Origin: Thermomucor indicae-seudaticae
Taxonomy: Eukaryota > Mucoromycota > Mucoromycetes > Mucorales > Lichtheimiaceae
NCBI GenBank assembly: GCA_000787465.1
Contig: JSYX01000080.1
Coordinates: forward strand, 1 to 33,284
DNA: 33,284 nucleotides
Reading direction: 5' to 3'
Shown here: positions 20,306-32,262 of the stretch, one piece after another
Numbering within the stretch: the stretch's first letter is position 1
How the letters are laid out: each line of letters starts with the position of its first letter
Translations under genes and position numbers: made by a program
Notes under the pieces: model-generated
Database searches by the model: none
The model's input: the letters and a program-made list of their open reading frames with translations, nothing else
What the model was told of the DNA's origin: nothing

Positions 20306-22883
20306 TTAGAGCTTATAATGCATGCCGATTTGTATTATTTGTTGTACAGGTACATTAAACATCTCTTGACGGTTTTCGACGGTATTGCGGTGAAGAAAGC
20401 CGTAGATCTTGATGACCAGACGTTTCAAAAAGTTGGACGTTTTATCGTCGGCCGAGACATTGACTGTGTTGGAAAGGTATGCAATCTTGTACTGTCTGGC
20501 GGTTTCGATGATCTTCTTTTGCGAACCAATTTCTTCCTGTTTATGCGAATCAGCTTCTTCCTGCTGTGGCTGACTGTGACCGCCGTCGTCCTCCTCCAGA
20601 AGCTCAAGGATGCGATTGCAGAGGTAGTCACCCAATTCCATCGGCAGCTGGCCTTGGTCATTGTATCCCTGGCGCAGGACAACACGGTAAGCGAGGGTGT
20701 CAGGGGATGAAGCATTCGAGTGGAACACGATCATGCGTTCTTCTTCCTTGACGTTGGGCACGTTGACTTTGCGAAGATGGCAAAAGATGACAACCGCTGG
20801 CTGGACGTGGAAAACGTGGCGCAGGTGCTGATAGGCGGTTGGGATATCGAATCCAACAGGGTCAAAGACAACCAACACACCAGGAAAACGGGAGTGTGGC
20901 AGCAACATCGATTCGCTTTGAGCCTGGCTCAATTTGTCTTCGTATGTCCACTGACGTATGGTACCGTAGCGCCAAATACACATTATAAGAGCCAGCACCG
21001 CGGCAGCAGCAAACGTGAACCAAGCACCGTCGGGGACCTTACGTAGAGTCGATGTAAGGTATGCGCCTTCAATGAAGCCAAAGAAGAGGAAGAATAGGAT
21101 AGCCAACGGAACAGGCCAGCGCCACACAATAATGGTCACAAGCGTCATCAGGATGGTTGTGATAAAGGCAGTCGTAATCACACAAGCACCATAGGCGTTG
21201 CCGAGTGCGGTCGTGCTCTGAAATCCGGCAGCAACAGCGACGGTCGCAATCATGAGAATCCAGTTAGCGGCCGGAATGTATATCTGGCCCCTGTGTGTTT
21301 CGGACGTATGAACGACTTTAAGCTGAGGGAAGTTGGAAAGCGCCATGGCTTGACTGAGAATCGAGAAACAGCCCGAAATCATGGCCTGCGACGCGACAAT
21401 GGCAGCAAGGATCGCCATGACAAACGTAAACCAAAAGGCCTGCATCAAAGTTAGAAAATTTGTCACAGTTATTAACAACGCATCGCGGGATGCTTCTTTA
21501 CCTGTGGTGGAACTGAAGCATAAAAAGCGCTTGCCCAAGCTTGTCCGGTCGTATCATATGAAAGATAGGCAGCCTGACCAATGTATGCCATCAAAAGACA
21601 CTGGAACATAGAAACAAAACCTGTTAATAACAACCCATATGAATATTTGAGTTGTTAATCACTTACAGGATAGGCAAAACAGGTCCACGAGATGCGAATG
21701 GACATTGCCGTGAAATGGCCCATATCGGCAAAGAGAGCTTCTACACCAGTAACAGAAAGCAGAGTACCGCCTAACATCTCCCAGGCCTGTCTGCCGCGGT
21801 GCGCGAAAAGGTAATATATCCAATACGGATTGAAGGCTGCAAACATGCTGGCATCATAGTGAACGACATCGTAGATGCCCAAGGCAAAGTTGAGAACGAG
21901 CCAGGTCGCAACAATAGGAGCAAAGAGGTAACCGATCTTTGAAGTACCGAGCGGCTGCATAGCAAAGATAAGTATCAAAATAGCAACACTGATACCGACT
22001 TGCGCGCTAAGATTGATGCTTGGAACCTGTACACTAAGACCTTGAATTGCGCCAAGCACTGATTGATTTCACGTGAGTTTAACTTTCGCTCTCTTTCCTT
22101 TGTTTGAATCGTAGATACTTACCAGTTTGTGCGGGCGTCAAGACACCGTCAGCAAGAACCATGCATACACCAAGAATGGCCAAGAAACTGATAAGTTGTC
22201 GTAAGAGACGGGAGTCTTCAAGCCAACTACGAAAGTCCCTGTTCAGACGTCGAATGTCACCCGTTGCATGCCGCTTAAGGCCATTCCGATTAGGAGCACG
22301 TGGGTCGTTCCAGTTGATGCGAGCCTAGGGAGCACATGTTTGCATTCCGCGACACCAGTTTGTTTGTCTGTTGACTTACGTATCGAGATAGTAGCGAATA
22401 AAGGGCAAACGTGCCACCCTCTCCATTATCGTCAGCTTGTAGAACAAATACGCAGTATTTGCCCACAATAAGCAATGTCAAAGTCCAAATGATAATAGAT
22501 AACGTTCCAAGTAGATCCTCTCGAGTGGGAGCTGAGGTAAACGTGGATGAAAAGGTATATAATGGTGATGTGCCTTTGATAAAAAAATTTGTCATTAAGA
22601 ATCCAATAAACATGGAAGCATATTATTTTACTTACCCAAATCTCCGTAAACAACACCAATGGATTGATAAGCGAACACAAAAACTTTCCACCAGCTGACA
22701 GGCTAAAGCGGGCTTGTAAGTCAGTAAAAAAGGTATAGATGGATGGGTGAAAAGCCGTACATCTTTCGTGGGGGTATCGTCATTGATCAAGATATCTCTC
22801 GAGTTATTGGACTGTATAGTGTTGAATACAGTTTTCTCTTTTATAGCCGAATCAATTGTCTTCTCTTCGTCTGCTGTCGACAT
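20306..22883 (-). CDS. HAK1: HAK/KUP-type high-affinity potassium transporter
   Basis: Seven exons on the minus strand: 22883-22761, 22702-22636, 22573-22380, 22324-22123, 22058-21667, 21600-21502 and 21439-20306, giving 736 residues, normal for fungal HAK proteins. It is a plasma-membrane K+ importer, probably K+/H+ symport. Diagnostic motifs are [20 protein letters not shown] (split by intron 2), [58 protein letters not shown] and the mid-protein [19 protein letters not shown]. About 12 TM helices precede a cytosolic domain of about 250 residues that includes a Gln/Glu-rich linker. All six junctions are GT-AG and in phase. Start: first Met of exon 1, with a short hydrophilic N-terminus. It is on the same strand as, and downstream of, the lectin-like gene, separated by 258 bases. 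Confidence 0.93.
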
Positions 22884-23141
22884 TGGTTGTATAAAGAGAA
22901 AGGGTGCAAAAGGGAAGAAAATATCTATGCCAAGAGATGTCCTTTTTATACCCTTGTCCCAATCTCGGAAACAATTCGTTATCTGCCAGTGTTCTACAAC
23001 TCAGTGGATCAGGCACGTCAAACCGCAAAATCAGCGCATGGCCCATTTGTGTCACCTGCGCCATTCGAAAAAAAATTGCCTCACAGATCAGCGAAAAAAA
23101 GTCCACATTCGAAGAAAATCGCGCAAGGCAAAAAAGTTTAT

Positions 23142-23913
23142 TCACAACGCATAGCTTGCAGTGCTGAAGGAATAGTCCTCGGAATCATTATCTGGATCTT
23201 CTGTTTTGGGTGATCCAAGCGAACTTTTTGGTGTCTCATGGGGTATCAAGTCCCATAATTGGTTCTCATTATCGGTGTATTTACGTTCATACAACAACAC
23301 CACTGTGCCAGGTTTCGTCCAGTTTCCCTTGAAAGACAGGAACAAAAAAAGATGAGTCTATTTTTATATGATATATGTGAATCCTTCCTTACTCGAATAT
23401 CCAATACGAGGTTTGGATCAACTTGAGGATAGATGAAGCCATCCTCTCGGTAATACCAGCGTTGATTCTGTGCATCTTCAATCATTTTCCGCTTGTACTG
23501 GATTATTTGGGTGTCACTTTCCAATTGACCTGCGTCGCTCTTTCAGTCTCCACTTCTTTCAATCTGGCGTCAAAGATACGTTACCCCCTTGAACATCCAA
23601 GACTTTCAACATAGTCAGCGCACTTTAGCTATCCATACAGTATAGCTGTACAAACCAGACAATTACCAAGTCCCGAGTTCTTGTTGATGATGTATCCCTG
23701 ATCGTACATCCAGAGTTGATTGTCATAGTCCTGTGATTTCTTTGGCCAGACAATAATCTTGGCACACGACTTTTACCGTTTTCCCATCAGTTTTCGATCT
23801 AATGTCTGTGCGCCCCATTGCATTACCTTGAGTGAGTCCCATGCCACGTCTAACACCATCTTGTGTGGACATCGCGATTGTATAAAAAACCAACCCGGTG
23901 GAAAGTTGCTCAT
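23142..23913 (-). CDS. Beta-trefoil (ricin-B-type) lectin-like protein
   Basis: Five exons on the minus strand: 23913-23827, 23769-23667, 23602-23585, 23529-23393 and 23327-23142, giving 176 residues. Three repeats are visible, each with a hydrophobic 'VLDV' strand, a polar loop and a QxW-type end: MVLDVAWDS...DNQLWMYD, LVLDVQGGQ...QNQRWYYRE and LVLDIRGNW...ENQLWDLIP. This is the trefoil lattice of ricin-B/cytolysin-like carbohydrate-binding proteins. There is no signal peptide, so the protein is probably intracellular. The last 35 residues are acidic and Ser/Pro-rich. Exon 3 is only 18 nt and carries most of the second VLDV strand. Sugar specificity and function are unknown; protein-protein binding is also possible. 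Confidence 0.78.
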
Positions 23914-24650
23914 GGCCCAATCCGTTTGTGTCCAAGCTATTCTGGTTTCACTGGGGAGTTTCGGGTCTTTTTGAATTGACGCCGATTTTCTGGACTCGAC
24001 CCCACGCTACAATTTCTAAAGACATCCATCCTTTGCATGTATCGCACGACTTCAACAACCAATAGCCGCTCTAGATAGTAGTGCCATTCTCAAGACAATT
24101 CTGCACATCAGCATTTTTTGCCGAGCCTGTCGATTGTTTTCTGTTACGAATACTTGATATCCTGTTCATATCTCAATCATTCATTCGCTAGAACGAAATA
24201 ATCGATATTTGTACAGGTTCTCTAAGTCTTATTGATTCCTCGACATGCCATCACTGGACTGGATTGTACATTGAACCCACTGATTGAAATTGACCTGAGC
24301 TCTAGAGTAGAAGGTTTAAAGCAGTGAAGCGGAACATTCAATGCTAGATACAATTAGTGCCATTAAATCTCAATGAAGAAAACGAGGTGGTTGGTACTTG
24401 CTTGCGAGATCAAGCAAGTGCTTTACGAAGTAGCTGTCAAATTGAACCTACCAACATTGATATCAGTAACTGGACCTGATCTGCAGTTTGCAGAATCACC
24501 GATAGTACAATGCAACGGTTTACCGCAGTAGTCAAGGTCCCTTGGTCAAATCAGATCAGAGGAAACCAGAGCATGAAAAGGTTGGCGGACCCACAAATGA
24601 CTCACATCAGAAAAATCTTGTTTTCCTTTCTTTCTTCGTTCAACACCAAT
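23914..24650. other. Divergent intergenic region between lectin-like and threonine synthase genes
   Basis: About 740 bases with no supportable gene. It must contain both promoters. The threonine synthase frame stays open upstream to an ATG at 24510, but those 47 codons do not look like a targeting peptide or the family N-terminus, so they are treated as 5' UTR. Gcn4-like TGACTC does not stand out, though tgactca occurs at 24599-24605. Confidence 0.4.
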
Positions 24651-26479
24651 ATGAAGTACCGTTCGACCCGAGGCCAAGTGAAAGACTATACGTTCGAAGA
24701 GGCCGTCATGGCCGGTCTGTCTCCGGACGGCGGCCTGTTTATTCCCCACCATATCCCTAAGCTGCCGCAAAACTGGCGCAAGGACTGGTCCAAGCTCAGT
24801 TTCCAGGACCTGGCTGTCGAGATCTTGAGCCTGTACATTGACCAAGAAGCGATCCCTCGTCCGGACCTGCAAGACCTTGTCGCACGATCCTATTCCACCT
24901 TCCGCCACCCTCATGTCACACCCCTCGCCAAAATCCGGGACGGTCTCTACGTTTTGGAGCTCTTCCATGGCCCGACCTTTGCCTTCAAGGACGTCGCCTT
25001 GCAGTTTGTTGGCAACTTGTTTGAATACTTTCTAGAACGACGGAACCGCAACGAAACAACCCCCGGTAAAGTGCATCGGTTGACTGTCCTCGGTGCCACA
25101 TCTGGTGATACTGGCAGGTTCGTCTTTATGCGAATGGGGCCATAAAACAAGAAGGACGGCAACTGAACGATCTTCTTCTTTTCCAGTGCTGCCATCTATG
25201 GCTTACGCAACAAAAAGAACGTCTCGGTCTTTATCTTGCATCCCCGTGGTCGTGTCAGTCCGATCCAGGAAGCACAAATGACTACTGTTCTGGATAACAA
25301 TGTACATAACCTTGCAGTAGAAGGTACCTTTGACGATTGTCAGGTAAAGAAAAGAAAGCAGGATTAATCGTGGTCTTTTCGACTTTGCTGAGCAAGTTCT
25401 GCAGGATTTAGTCAAGAACCTGTTTGGTAACAAGGCATTCAATGACCGTCATCACTTGGGTGCTGTAAACTCTATCAACTGGGCCCGTATTCTAGTCCAA
25501 ATGGTCTACTATTTCCAGGCTTATTTCCTTCTTCTCCGCTCGCTCAACATCGATCCTACTTCCTCGGAAGCCGAAGCTCTGCGGCTCAACTTTTCCGTAC
25601 CAACCGGTAACTTCGGCGATATCTTGGCAGGCTATTATGCCTACCGCATGGGCCTGCCGGCAGCCAAGTTGATCGTCGCCACCAACGAAAACGATATCCT
25701 TTATCGCTTCTTTGAAAGCAGTGCATACGAAAAGCGACCCGGCGCAGACGGCAATGTCAAAGAAACGTTATCACCCGCCATGGATATCCTGGTATCTTCC
25801 AACTTTGAGCGTTTGTTGTGGTATCTTGCACGCGGTGCTGAAGTGAACGGTGGCAATAACGAAGTAGCGAATGAGGACAGTGAAGAAAACGAGCGGTTAA
25901 GTGATGAAGCTGGCCGGATAGTAGCGGGTTGGATGCAGCATTTGAAGGAAAAGGGAAGCTTCAAAGTGGACGATCAAATCGTACTGAATGCTCGTAAAGT
26001 CTTTGACTCTGCCATGGTCACGGATCAAGATGTGAGTGCTTGACAGGGAAAGAAGGACACAAGTGCTGGGATCACTTACACGTTGTTTGTTACTTCTTCT
26101 TGGACAGACTCTTGCTACTATTCGTCAATTCTATGAACCTTCCAATACTCAGCAAGCTTCCTATGTTCTTGATCCGCATACTGCGGTCGGCGTCGCTGCT
26201 GCTGAACGCGTGCAGGCACGTAATCAACTTGTCGCCTACCCTAACGGAAAGGACATCATGATCTGTCTTGCAACAGCGCATCCTGCAAAGTTCTCGGACG
26301 CTGTTGAAACAGCACTGAAGTCTGTGTCCGACTTTGACTTTCAAAGAGATGTGCTTCCAGCTGAATTTGTCGGGCTTCTTGACAAGGAGCGATCGGTCGT
26401 GTCCGTGGAACGGGCAGACCCGCAGTTGCTGATGGATGTTATTGAACGAGAACTCAAAACTGAAGGCATTCAATTCTAG
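24651..26479 (+). CDS. THR4: Threonine synthase
   Basis: Four exons: 24651-25117, 25187-25343, 25405-26031 and 26108-26479, giving 540 residues. It is a PLP enzyme converting O-phospho-L-homoserine to L-threonine, the last step of the pathway, in the cytosol. It starts with the family N-terminus MKYRSTRGQV. FHGPTFAFKDVALQ places the PLP lysine at Lys113, and GATSGDTGSAA (split by intron 1) and VPTGNFGDILAGYYA bind the cofactor phosphate and substrate. The C-terminal part has the fungal-type DPHTAVGVAAAERV and ATAHPAKFSDAVE. Length and order match yeast Thr4 (about 515 residues) with a small acidic insertion at about 365-385 (EVANEDSEENERLSDE). Intron 1 has a less common donor, GTTCGT, but the spliced motif SGDTG|S is exact. 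Confidence 0.95.
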
Positions 26480-26830
26480 ACACATTTAATAGAAAAGCAA
26501 TAGACTATCATCATCCCTTTCTCTAGTCCGTATGTGTCTAAAGACTGTATTTTATTAAGCAGCTTGTTATGCTGTTAGCAAGAACATGACCTGAGTACCT
26601 CCGCCACGTGTACCATTACAGGTTTTCCTCAAAAGTCTGCCTTTCATCTAGCCTTATTACGACGTCTCTTTTAAACTTTTAGTATTGACGCCAACCGTCG
26701 ACAAGCGGATGTAAGATAGCTGTTTCCTATGGCGCTTGCAAATTGTTCAACAATGCTGTTTGAATTTTATTAGCTATATCTACTGATTAGGTGAAAAATA
26801 TATACGCAAGGTCGAATTCAGAAACGGGTT
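26480..26830. other. Convergent gap between threonine synthase and Caf120-like gene
   Basis: A/T-rich 3' flanks of both genes; nothing else seen. Confidence 0.5.
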
Positions 26831-29800
26831 TTAGTGCTTTTTCGATGGTGGAGATGTTTTGGCAGCTGGCTGTTTGTTGTCACTTAGGGGCCGGTCGTCG
26901 TCATCATCGTCTTGCTCATTATAATTCATTCCAGGATTATGCATGAACTGGCTGGTATTGTTCCACATGTTGTACATCATGGGGTTTGCCATCATCATTT
27001 GCGGCGGCATCATGGACATTCGTGGGTCCATCATGGGCGGCGGCGGCATCATCATGCTCTGCGGGTAACGGTTATTGGCGCCGTTAGTAGGCTTACTGTT
27101 CATCATCATTTGGGGGGGCATCATGGACATTCGAGGGTCCATCATCATTTGTGGCATCATCATTGTCATTCGTGGGTCCATCATGGGTGCCATCATCATG
27201 GATTGACCTTGCTGTGCCATCATGGTGGGTGGCATCATGGACATTCGAGGGTCCATCATCATCATTGGCTATTATCGTTGGGTTTCTCAGCGTAAGTATA
27301 ACCTATCATTGCAGGACGCGCCCTCTCCCTCTCTCACCATCATTGTCTGTCGAGGATCCATCATCTGTTGTTGTTGCCTCTCGCGTTCTATTCTGTCGTT
27401 TTCCAGCAGCCTTCCTTTATGGTCCTTTTTATTATGCTCGATCTGCGAAATCATACCGACCAAACCACCTTGAGGTTCCGGAGGTTTGTAGGGAAGATGC
27501 ACAAGAGGTTGACCGGTAGCTTTAGCATACTCGGTTTGATCTCGCACAGATGGGTGTTCTTGGCGAGCTGCGCTCAAAAGACTGTTTGGACTAGCAAAAT
27601 CCTCTCCCAGTTGAGGAATCACTGGACCATCCTCGTCAATGACCGGGTTCTGCTGATGGTATTGATATTGAGGATAACGTGGCTGCTGATAATAGAAACT
27701 GTCGTAGGATACTTCATCCATATCGGTTGGTTGTGCCAGGTACATGGAGGAAGCGCTGTTATTGTTCGGCTTGTTATTATGCATTTGCCGTGGCCACCGA
27801 GACGTCGGACGGTGAGGGGTGTATCCGCCAGTGCTACTTGCGTCGTCGTCGTCATCGTCATCTGCTTCGTTCTCGCTTTCATCGGATGACGCACTTGGAG
27901 CGGGCCGAGCTCCTGTTTTACTTTTTCCCTTTTCGTTCGACAATTGACTGGCAGCCTTTGAGTCCTGTGACGCAGAACGACCATCATCTTTTGACTCTTC
28001 TTTAGCCTCAGCACTATTTTTTGTCTCATTGTGGCTTTCCAAGACGTCTTGCAACCCGGATGGCTCGGTCCTGATCTCCGGAATTGAGAAGGTACTCCCG
28101 GAAGTTATTGGCTTCTGTGAGTTATCTTTCTTGCTAGTATCGCCGAACACAGAGTCTTCATCGTCCTCGCTTTCTTGACCTTCTTCGTCGTCGTCGTCTT
28201 CCTCACTGTCATCGCTAGCATAAATCTGTTTTCCAGCCGGGGTTTGAGCCTGCTGAAGACGAGGCATGACGGACGCGCGTTGTTGCATCGGCGACTGGTA
28301 AAGTCCTTGCGCTGCTCCAGGAAGCATAGAACCTCTTGCTGAATATGCCATCATGGTCGCCCGAGGACTCATCCGCTGTTGTTCCTGCTCGGCTGATATA
28401 GTCCGCTGCCTAGGTTGCCGGGTTCCCGCTGGTTGATATCCTTGATTTTGAGCGATCTGAGGCATACTGATGGTCCTTGGACCCATACCACCCGCAGCTT
28501 GAGCGATCTGAGGCATGCTGTTGGTCCTTGGGCCCATGCCGGACACGCCGACTGCACGAGGGCCTTGCTGCTTCACCTTCATCAACACCAAGTTCGAAAT
28601 TACCTCCCAGTTGTCGCGGGCTCTCTCTTCACGAACGTTCATTTGATCCAGATCGTCGACTTCTAAAAATAAACGAGCACCCAATGCGGTTTCACCAAAG
28701 TTTAATGCATGAACGTTGGTGGGGTCACGCAAGAGCTGAGAGGGACGACCATAAATTTTGAACGCGTCGTATATGCCAACCAGCCACTGTACAAGCTCAA
28801 CTGTGTTGGAAGTCATCAGCAAGGCACTTGTAGGAGGCTGTTGTTGTTGATCGTTCTGCTCACTATCCTGAGTAGCAACGGATCCGTCTACTTTTAGCAA
28901 GGTTGCCAAGTCTGCCAACTGCGGTGTATCGGGATATAAGGTATATGCCTGCACAACATTGACAATGGTCATTATCGGATGCTTTGCTTTCTTGGATTCG
29001 TAAAACGTCAATTGACCTCGTGAAGGAACAGACTTCTTGCCAAACAGTCTTTTCTTGTCATCGCGCCTATCGGATACCACGACCCAGTATTTCTGCCATT
29101 CGTTCGACCCCGCAAATCGCACTTGCAAAAAGCCTTCCATCTTCGGCATAGGCTTTGCCAAGAGGTCCTCTTCTTCGTCGTCATCAGCATCGATCACCTT
29201 GTGACGCATAATGATTTTTTTCGTGTAGATTTCGTGGATTCGTGTATATTCATAGCAGGAAAGTCGGACTGCACGCACCCATCGATCCATCAAATCCCTG
29301 TTTGTCTCCTGTTCTGTAAGCTCAAAGAGGTACCGGCTACCACCCGCTGTTCGCAATGCCATCATCCCTTGTTCGTTGATTTCCGCAATAGCGTCTGCTA
29401 TATTGATATATTGGGGCATCACGTCCGTACCATCGTCTTCTTTATCTGCGTCCCACACAGTCAAAACTGGTCCAGCGAGTTCAACGTAGGACTTGATCCA
29501 CATGGAATCCCGGATATCTACAGAGCGTTTCCCAGTCGTCGACTCAACCTTTTTGTACAGATATCCCTCTATATACACTTTGGCATGGTATTGGTCATAG
29601 AGTCTCTGAACCATCTGGAGTTCAGTAGGCATGGAGGGATCCAGTGGCGTATGCATAGGCTGGTTCGCCTTGATGAACCGCGCGGGTCGTGCAGAATTGG
29701 ACTGGATAGCTGCTAGGTTGCGGATCGAAACAGGTCTTGGCAAGCCCGTGGATGTCATAGGCGTCGGATGAGGTCGTTGATTGCGTAGCGGCATAATATC

Positions 29801-30019
29801 GTCTTCGTCCTCTTCTTCTTCCCAAATTGTCCCATCCACCATAATACCTGGAGCAGCAAGCGGTGCCTGGTGTTGAAAATATTGCTGTTGTTGTTGTGAC
29901 GAGGCATTATTGTTATTGTTAGGAGGTAAATTCAAGTCCCTATCGACTGTGCCGTCGTTATGGTGAGCGGGCGGGGCCATACGGTCTGAAAGGCTCAGTT
30001 TTTCAAACTGAGTGTCCAT
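26831..30019 (-). CDS. Caf120/Skg3-like tandem PH-domain protein with methionine-rich tail
   Basis: Two exons on the minus strand, 30019-27338 and 27268-26831 (70-nt intron, gtgaga...aatag), give 1039 residues. The N-terminus has poly-Asn and poly-Gln runs and an acidic patch. A first PH domain at about 147-255 starts VYIEGYLYKKVES and ends with the invariant Trp of MDRWVRAVRL. A second at about 293-430 starts MEGFLQVRFAGSNEWQKYWV. Long disordered Ser/Asp/Glu regions follow, then the conserved C-terminal helix LVGMISQIEHNKKDHKGRL. This order is that of yeast Caf120 (Ccr4-Not associated) and its paralogue Skg3 at the bud cortex and neck. Exon 2 adds a tail of repeated Met-Met-Asp-Pro-Arg units. 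The role is inferred: a cortical phosphoinositide-binding regulator. Confidence 0.82.
27009..27364 (-). repeat. MDPR-Met repeats in the Caf120-like tail
   Basis: Five copies of a unit of about 25 bases coding M-D-P-R-(M/Q)-(S/T)-M-M lie at about 27338-27364 (end of exon 1), 27233-27259, 27158-27184, 27119-27146 and 27009-27033. They are spaced by Met/Pro/Gln runs. The spacing is irregular, so these are dispersed units inside a low-complexity region rather than a perfect tandem. Confidence 0.75.
28447..28548 (-). repeat. Two-copy 51-bp tandem repeat in the Caf120-like gene
   Basis: Two adjacent 51-base units (17 codons) encode GMGPRT(N/I)SMPQIAQ and differ at a few positions. This is a recent in-frame duplication in a disordered part of the protein. 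Confidence 0.75.
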
Positions 30020-31028
30020 AGTGCTTGGTCAGTTTACAATGAATGTCCGGGGGGTGCAAACAGGAATGGGTAACTTGGAAGACAAAGATGGGTGAGCCGT
30101 CATTCATCGAGCACAGGTAACGGGTTTGGAAAGCAAAGAGACAATACCTCTCGAGCGATCTGCCGGTGAAAGTTGCCAAGAAGGTGGGTTACCGACTAAC
30201 TGTGTATAGGGAAGAAAAGGAAAGGTAAACGGAAAGCAGTTACAGGCTTTCAAGTGGGGCAAACAATTACGCCTTAATTGGGAACGCACGTTTTTTCCGT
30301 CTTTGGTAGCACAACGTTGCTTTTTCGAGGTAAAAAGAAGTAAGGAAGCGGTAGACTCGAACCTTGCTAGCCCTTGCGACTACTGGCAGTATTAGTATTA
30401 TGGAACGTTTTATGATTATACAGGACGTCATTCCTTATAGTCTTCTGTTCACTTTTGTCGACGCAACCATAAATATGCGTTGGTCTTGGCGTCTGCGCTT
30501 CAACCTCAGCGCACGAACCATGCCATGGAACCAATATAAGTCCGAAATGGTGTAGTCTGGCTGCATCATGAGCCGTTACTGTCACAGCCAAATATATGCG
30601 AAAATTTTACGCACTGACCTGAAGTTTGAAAGCACATTCAGGTACCCGCACGACTTTGCTTAATTGAAACGAAAAAGCAACGGTTGACGTACAAGACATA
30701 GAGTTCAAGTAGCTTTCGGCGCGTTACAGCACACAGTACCTGGGAGCCATTGCAGGAGAAACCGCGGTCTATTATACATAGCATGCTGAGCCTTACAAGA
30801 AATTCTCCAGTTGACGCATGCAAAATAGGCCTCACACTGAATGACCGTTGAATTGGTTCATTGGCACAAGACGTCAAGGAAGCCGTTAACTGACGCTTGT
30901 AGGACGAATCCGTCGGGCTGTACGCTCCAAGAAAAACACGACCGAAGCGCGAGTGCACCTGTTCCCTCAAGACGGAAAAGGAACTGGTCGTCTTCTTGCT
31001 AGGCGTTGCCTACGCAAAGTAATCGCTC
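30020..31028. other. Upstream region of the Caf120-like gene; doubtful antisense frame
   Basis: The first about 400 bases are the Caf120-like 5' flank, without a gene. A minus-strand frame at 30638-30970 is open and coding-like. It could be preceded by a tiny exon with ATG at 31030-31028 and an intron ending near 30969 (MSDYFA joined to EQVHSRFGRVFLGAY). A second optional intron at 30789-30733 is a multiple of three, so the frame survives either way. I do not recognise the product and do not call it as a gene. Confidence 0.25.
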
Positions 31029-31339
31029 ATGACGTTTCACAAGCCTCCTCAGCGGTTTTGGAGAGACTATGGCGCTCAAGGTTCTGAATTTCGAGGTATC
31101 ATTTCTCCCTTTATCATAGGCTCTGGGACTTTGCCTCGTTTAATAGACAACCCGGGAGATGCCCTGGAAATAACACGTCGCCAGCGAGGCTGCACACCCA
31201 ACCAATGCAGTAACTCAACCACAATAAGAGTGAGTAGTTAGTATAGGGGTTTCAACAGACTTCTACTTTTTTGCAGACTCGCAAGCACCACCCATTTGAG
31301 ATAGAGGACGATGAGAAAACAATAGAAAATGGGCGATAG
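31029..31339 (+). CDS. Small spliced gene, unknown function
   Basis: Three exons, 31029-31095, 31147-31229 and 31277-31339 (TAG at the end), encode 70 residues. The junctions are in phase and the last intron is strong (gtgagt ... tttttgcag). The protein is hydrophilic and basic, starting MTFHKPPQRFWRDYG, with two cysteines (RGCTPNQCSN) and an acidic end (EIEDDEKTIENGR). It has no membrane segment or signal peptide. I recognise no family. A stop codon sits just upstream of the ATG in the same frame, so this is the likely start unless there is an earlier exon. Confidence 0.42.
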
Positions 31340-32262
31340 ACTTAATAAAGATTATCTTCTAATAAAGATCGGGATGCCCTTACGAGTTATAACTCCCAAA
31401 ATTGGAAAATGGGCAGCCAAACATCCTCTCTCTTTAATCGTCGTTTTTCTGTATCTTTCTAGTGAATCAGCGATTATCAGGTCTGCGGTCATTAAATGAG
31501 CCATTCTAATATTTCTATGGTCTTCAAAGAAAGAAACAGGTGACATATCAAACCCAAAAGGAAAAGCGCTCAGGGTGCTAATAGGCAAGCAGAACTGGCC
31601 CAGCAGTGTGTGCCGGACACCTTACCATTTGCAAAACGCAGTCTTTACCTGTAAACCTAGCACTTACTAATTTAGCATCGACCGTCTTCCGTAAGAAAAT
31701 ATGGGACCACATCTTCCTATTCCCCGGATTGAAGCAAAAGTTAGGCTTACCGGTCCGTCTTAATATCATGATTCCAACCTGTTAGACTTATCGTATATTC
31801 TCCAAACCGATATGTGAAACCAGATGCTATATAGGCAACAACTCCAAAAGATTTTCGATAGCAAGTGAAGATCCAGTTTTAAGAATCACATGAAACAGAC
31901 AAGTTGCATGAAACTTATGGCTGACATCATCAGACGTATAAAACGGATAGAAAACTCGTTTTTGTTCTTTTGCCTTCTTTCTTTTGCTTTTTGTTCTTTG
32001 TCTGCAAGGCACTCTGCCTTCCATTACTGCATGTGGACGTCGTCATCGTCTTTGGGCGTTATTAGATGGGCGCAAGCGCCGCATGGTGTGCGCGAACACC
32101 GGTAACTACATTATTCTTCACTATAGAGAACGCACGATATTAAATCCCATCGGGACGTTGTCATTTTATCGCGTTTTGAAAGAGAAACAGAACGCATGCA
32201 AAAAAACGCAAAGGTTGTTTGACAGGAAGACTCTCAGTGATTCTTTACTCACAAGCGACCAG
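31340..32262. other. Gap between two small genes
   Basis: Minus-strand frames at 31352-31588 and 31578-31769 are coding-like in part (FFEDHRNIRMAHLMTADLI), but I could not splice them together. The plus frame that enters the next gene is open from about 31984, so its start may lie further left than called. Confidence 0.3.

Noticed and set aside
24510..24650. 47-codon upstream extension of threonine synthase
   Set aside because: The family starts at MKYRSTRG. The extension does not resemble a targeting signal, and the enzyme is cytosolic in fungi.
26912..27295. His-rich plus-strand ORF
   Set aside because: It is the antisense of the ATG-rich Met repeats (CAT codons), not a gene.
27287..27337. 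Read-through of Caf120-like exon 1 to the nearest stop
   Set aside because: Splicing at 27338/27268 continues the MDPR repeat pattern in frame, so the read-through end is intronic.
30345..30370. tRNA-like T-arm on the minus strand (GGTTCGAGTC)
   Set aside because: The flanking bases do not form a 5-bp T stem, and no acceptor, D or anticodon arm fits upstream.
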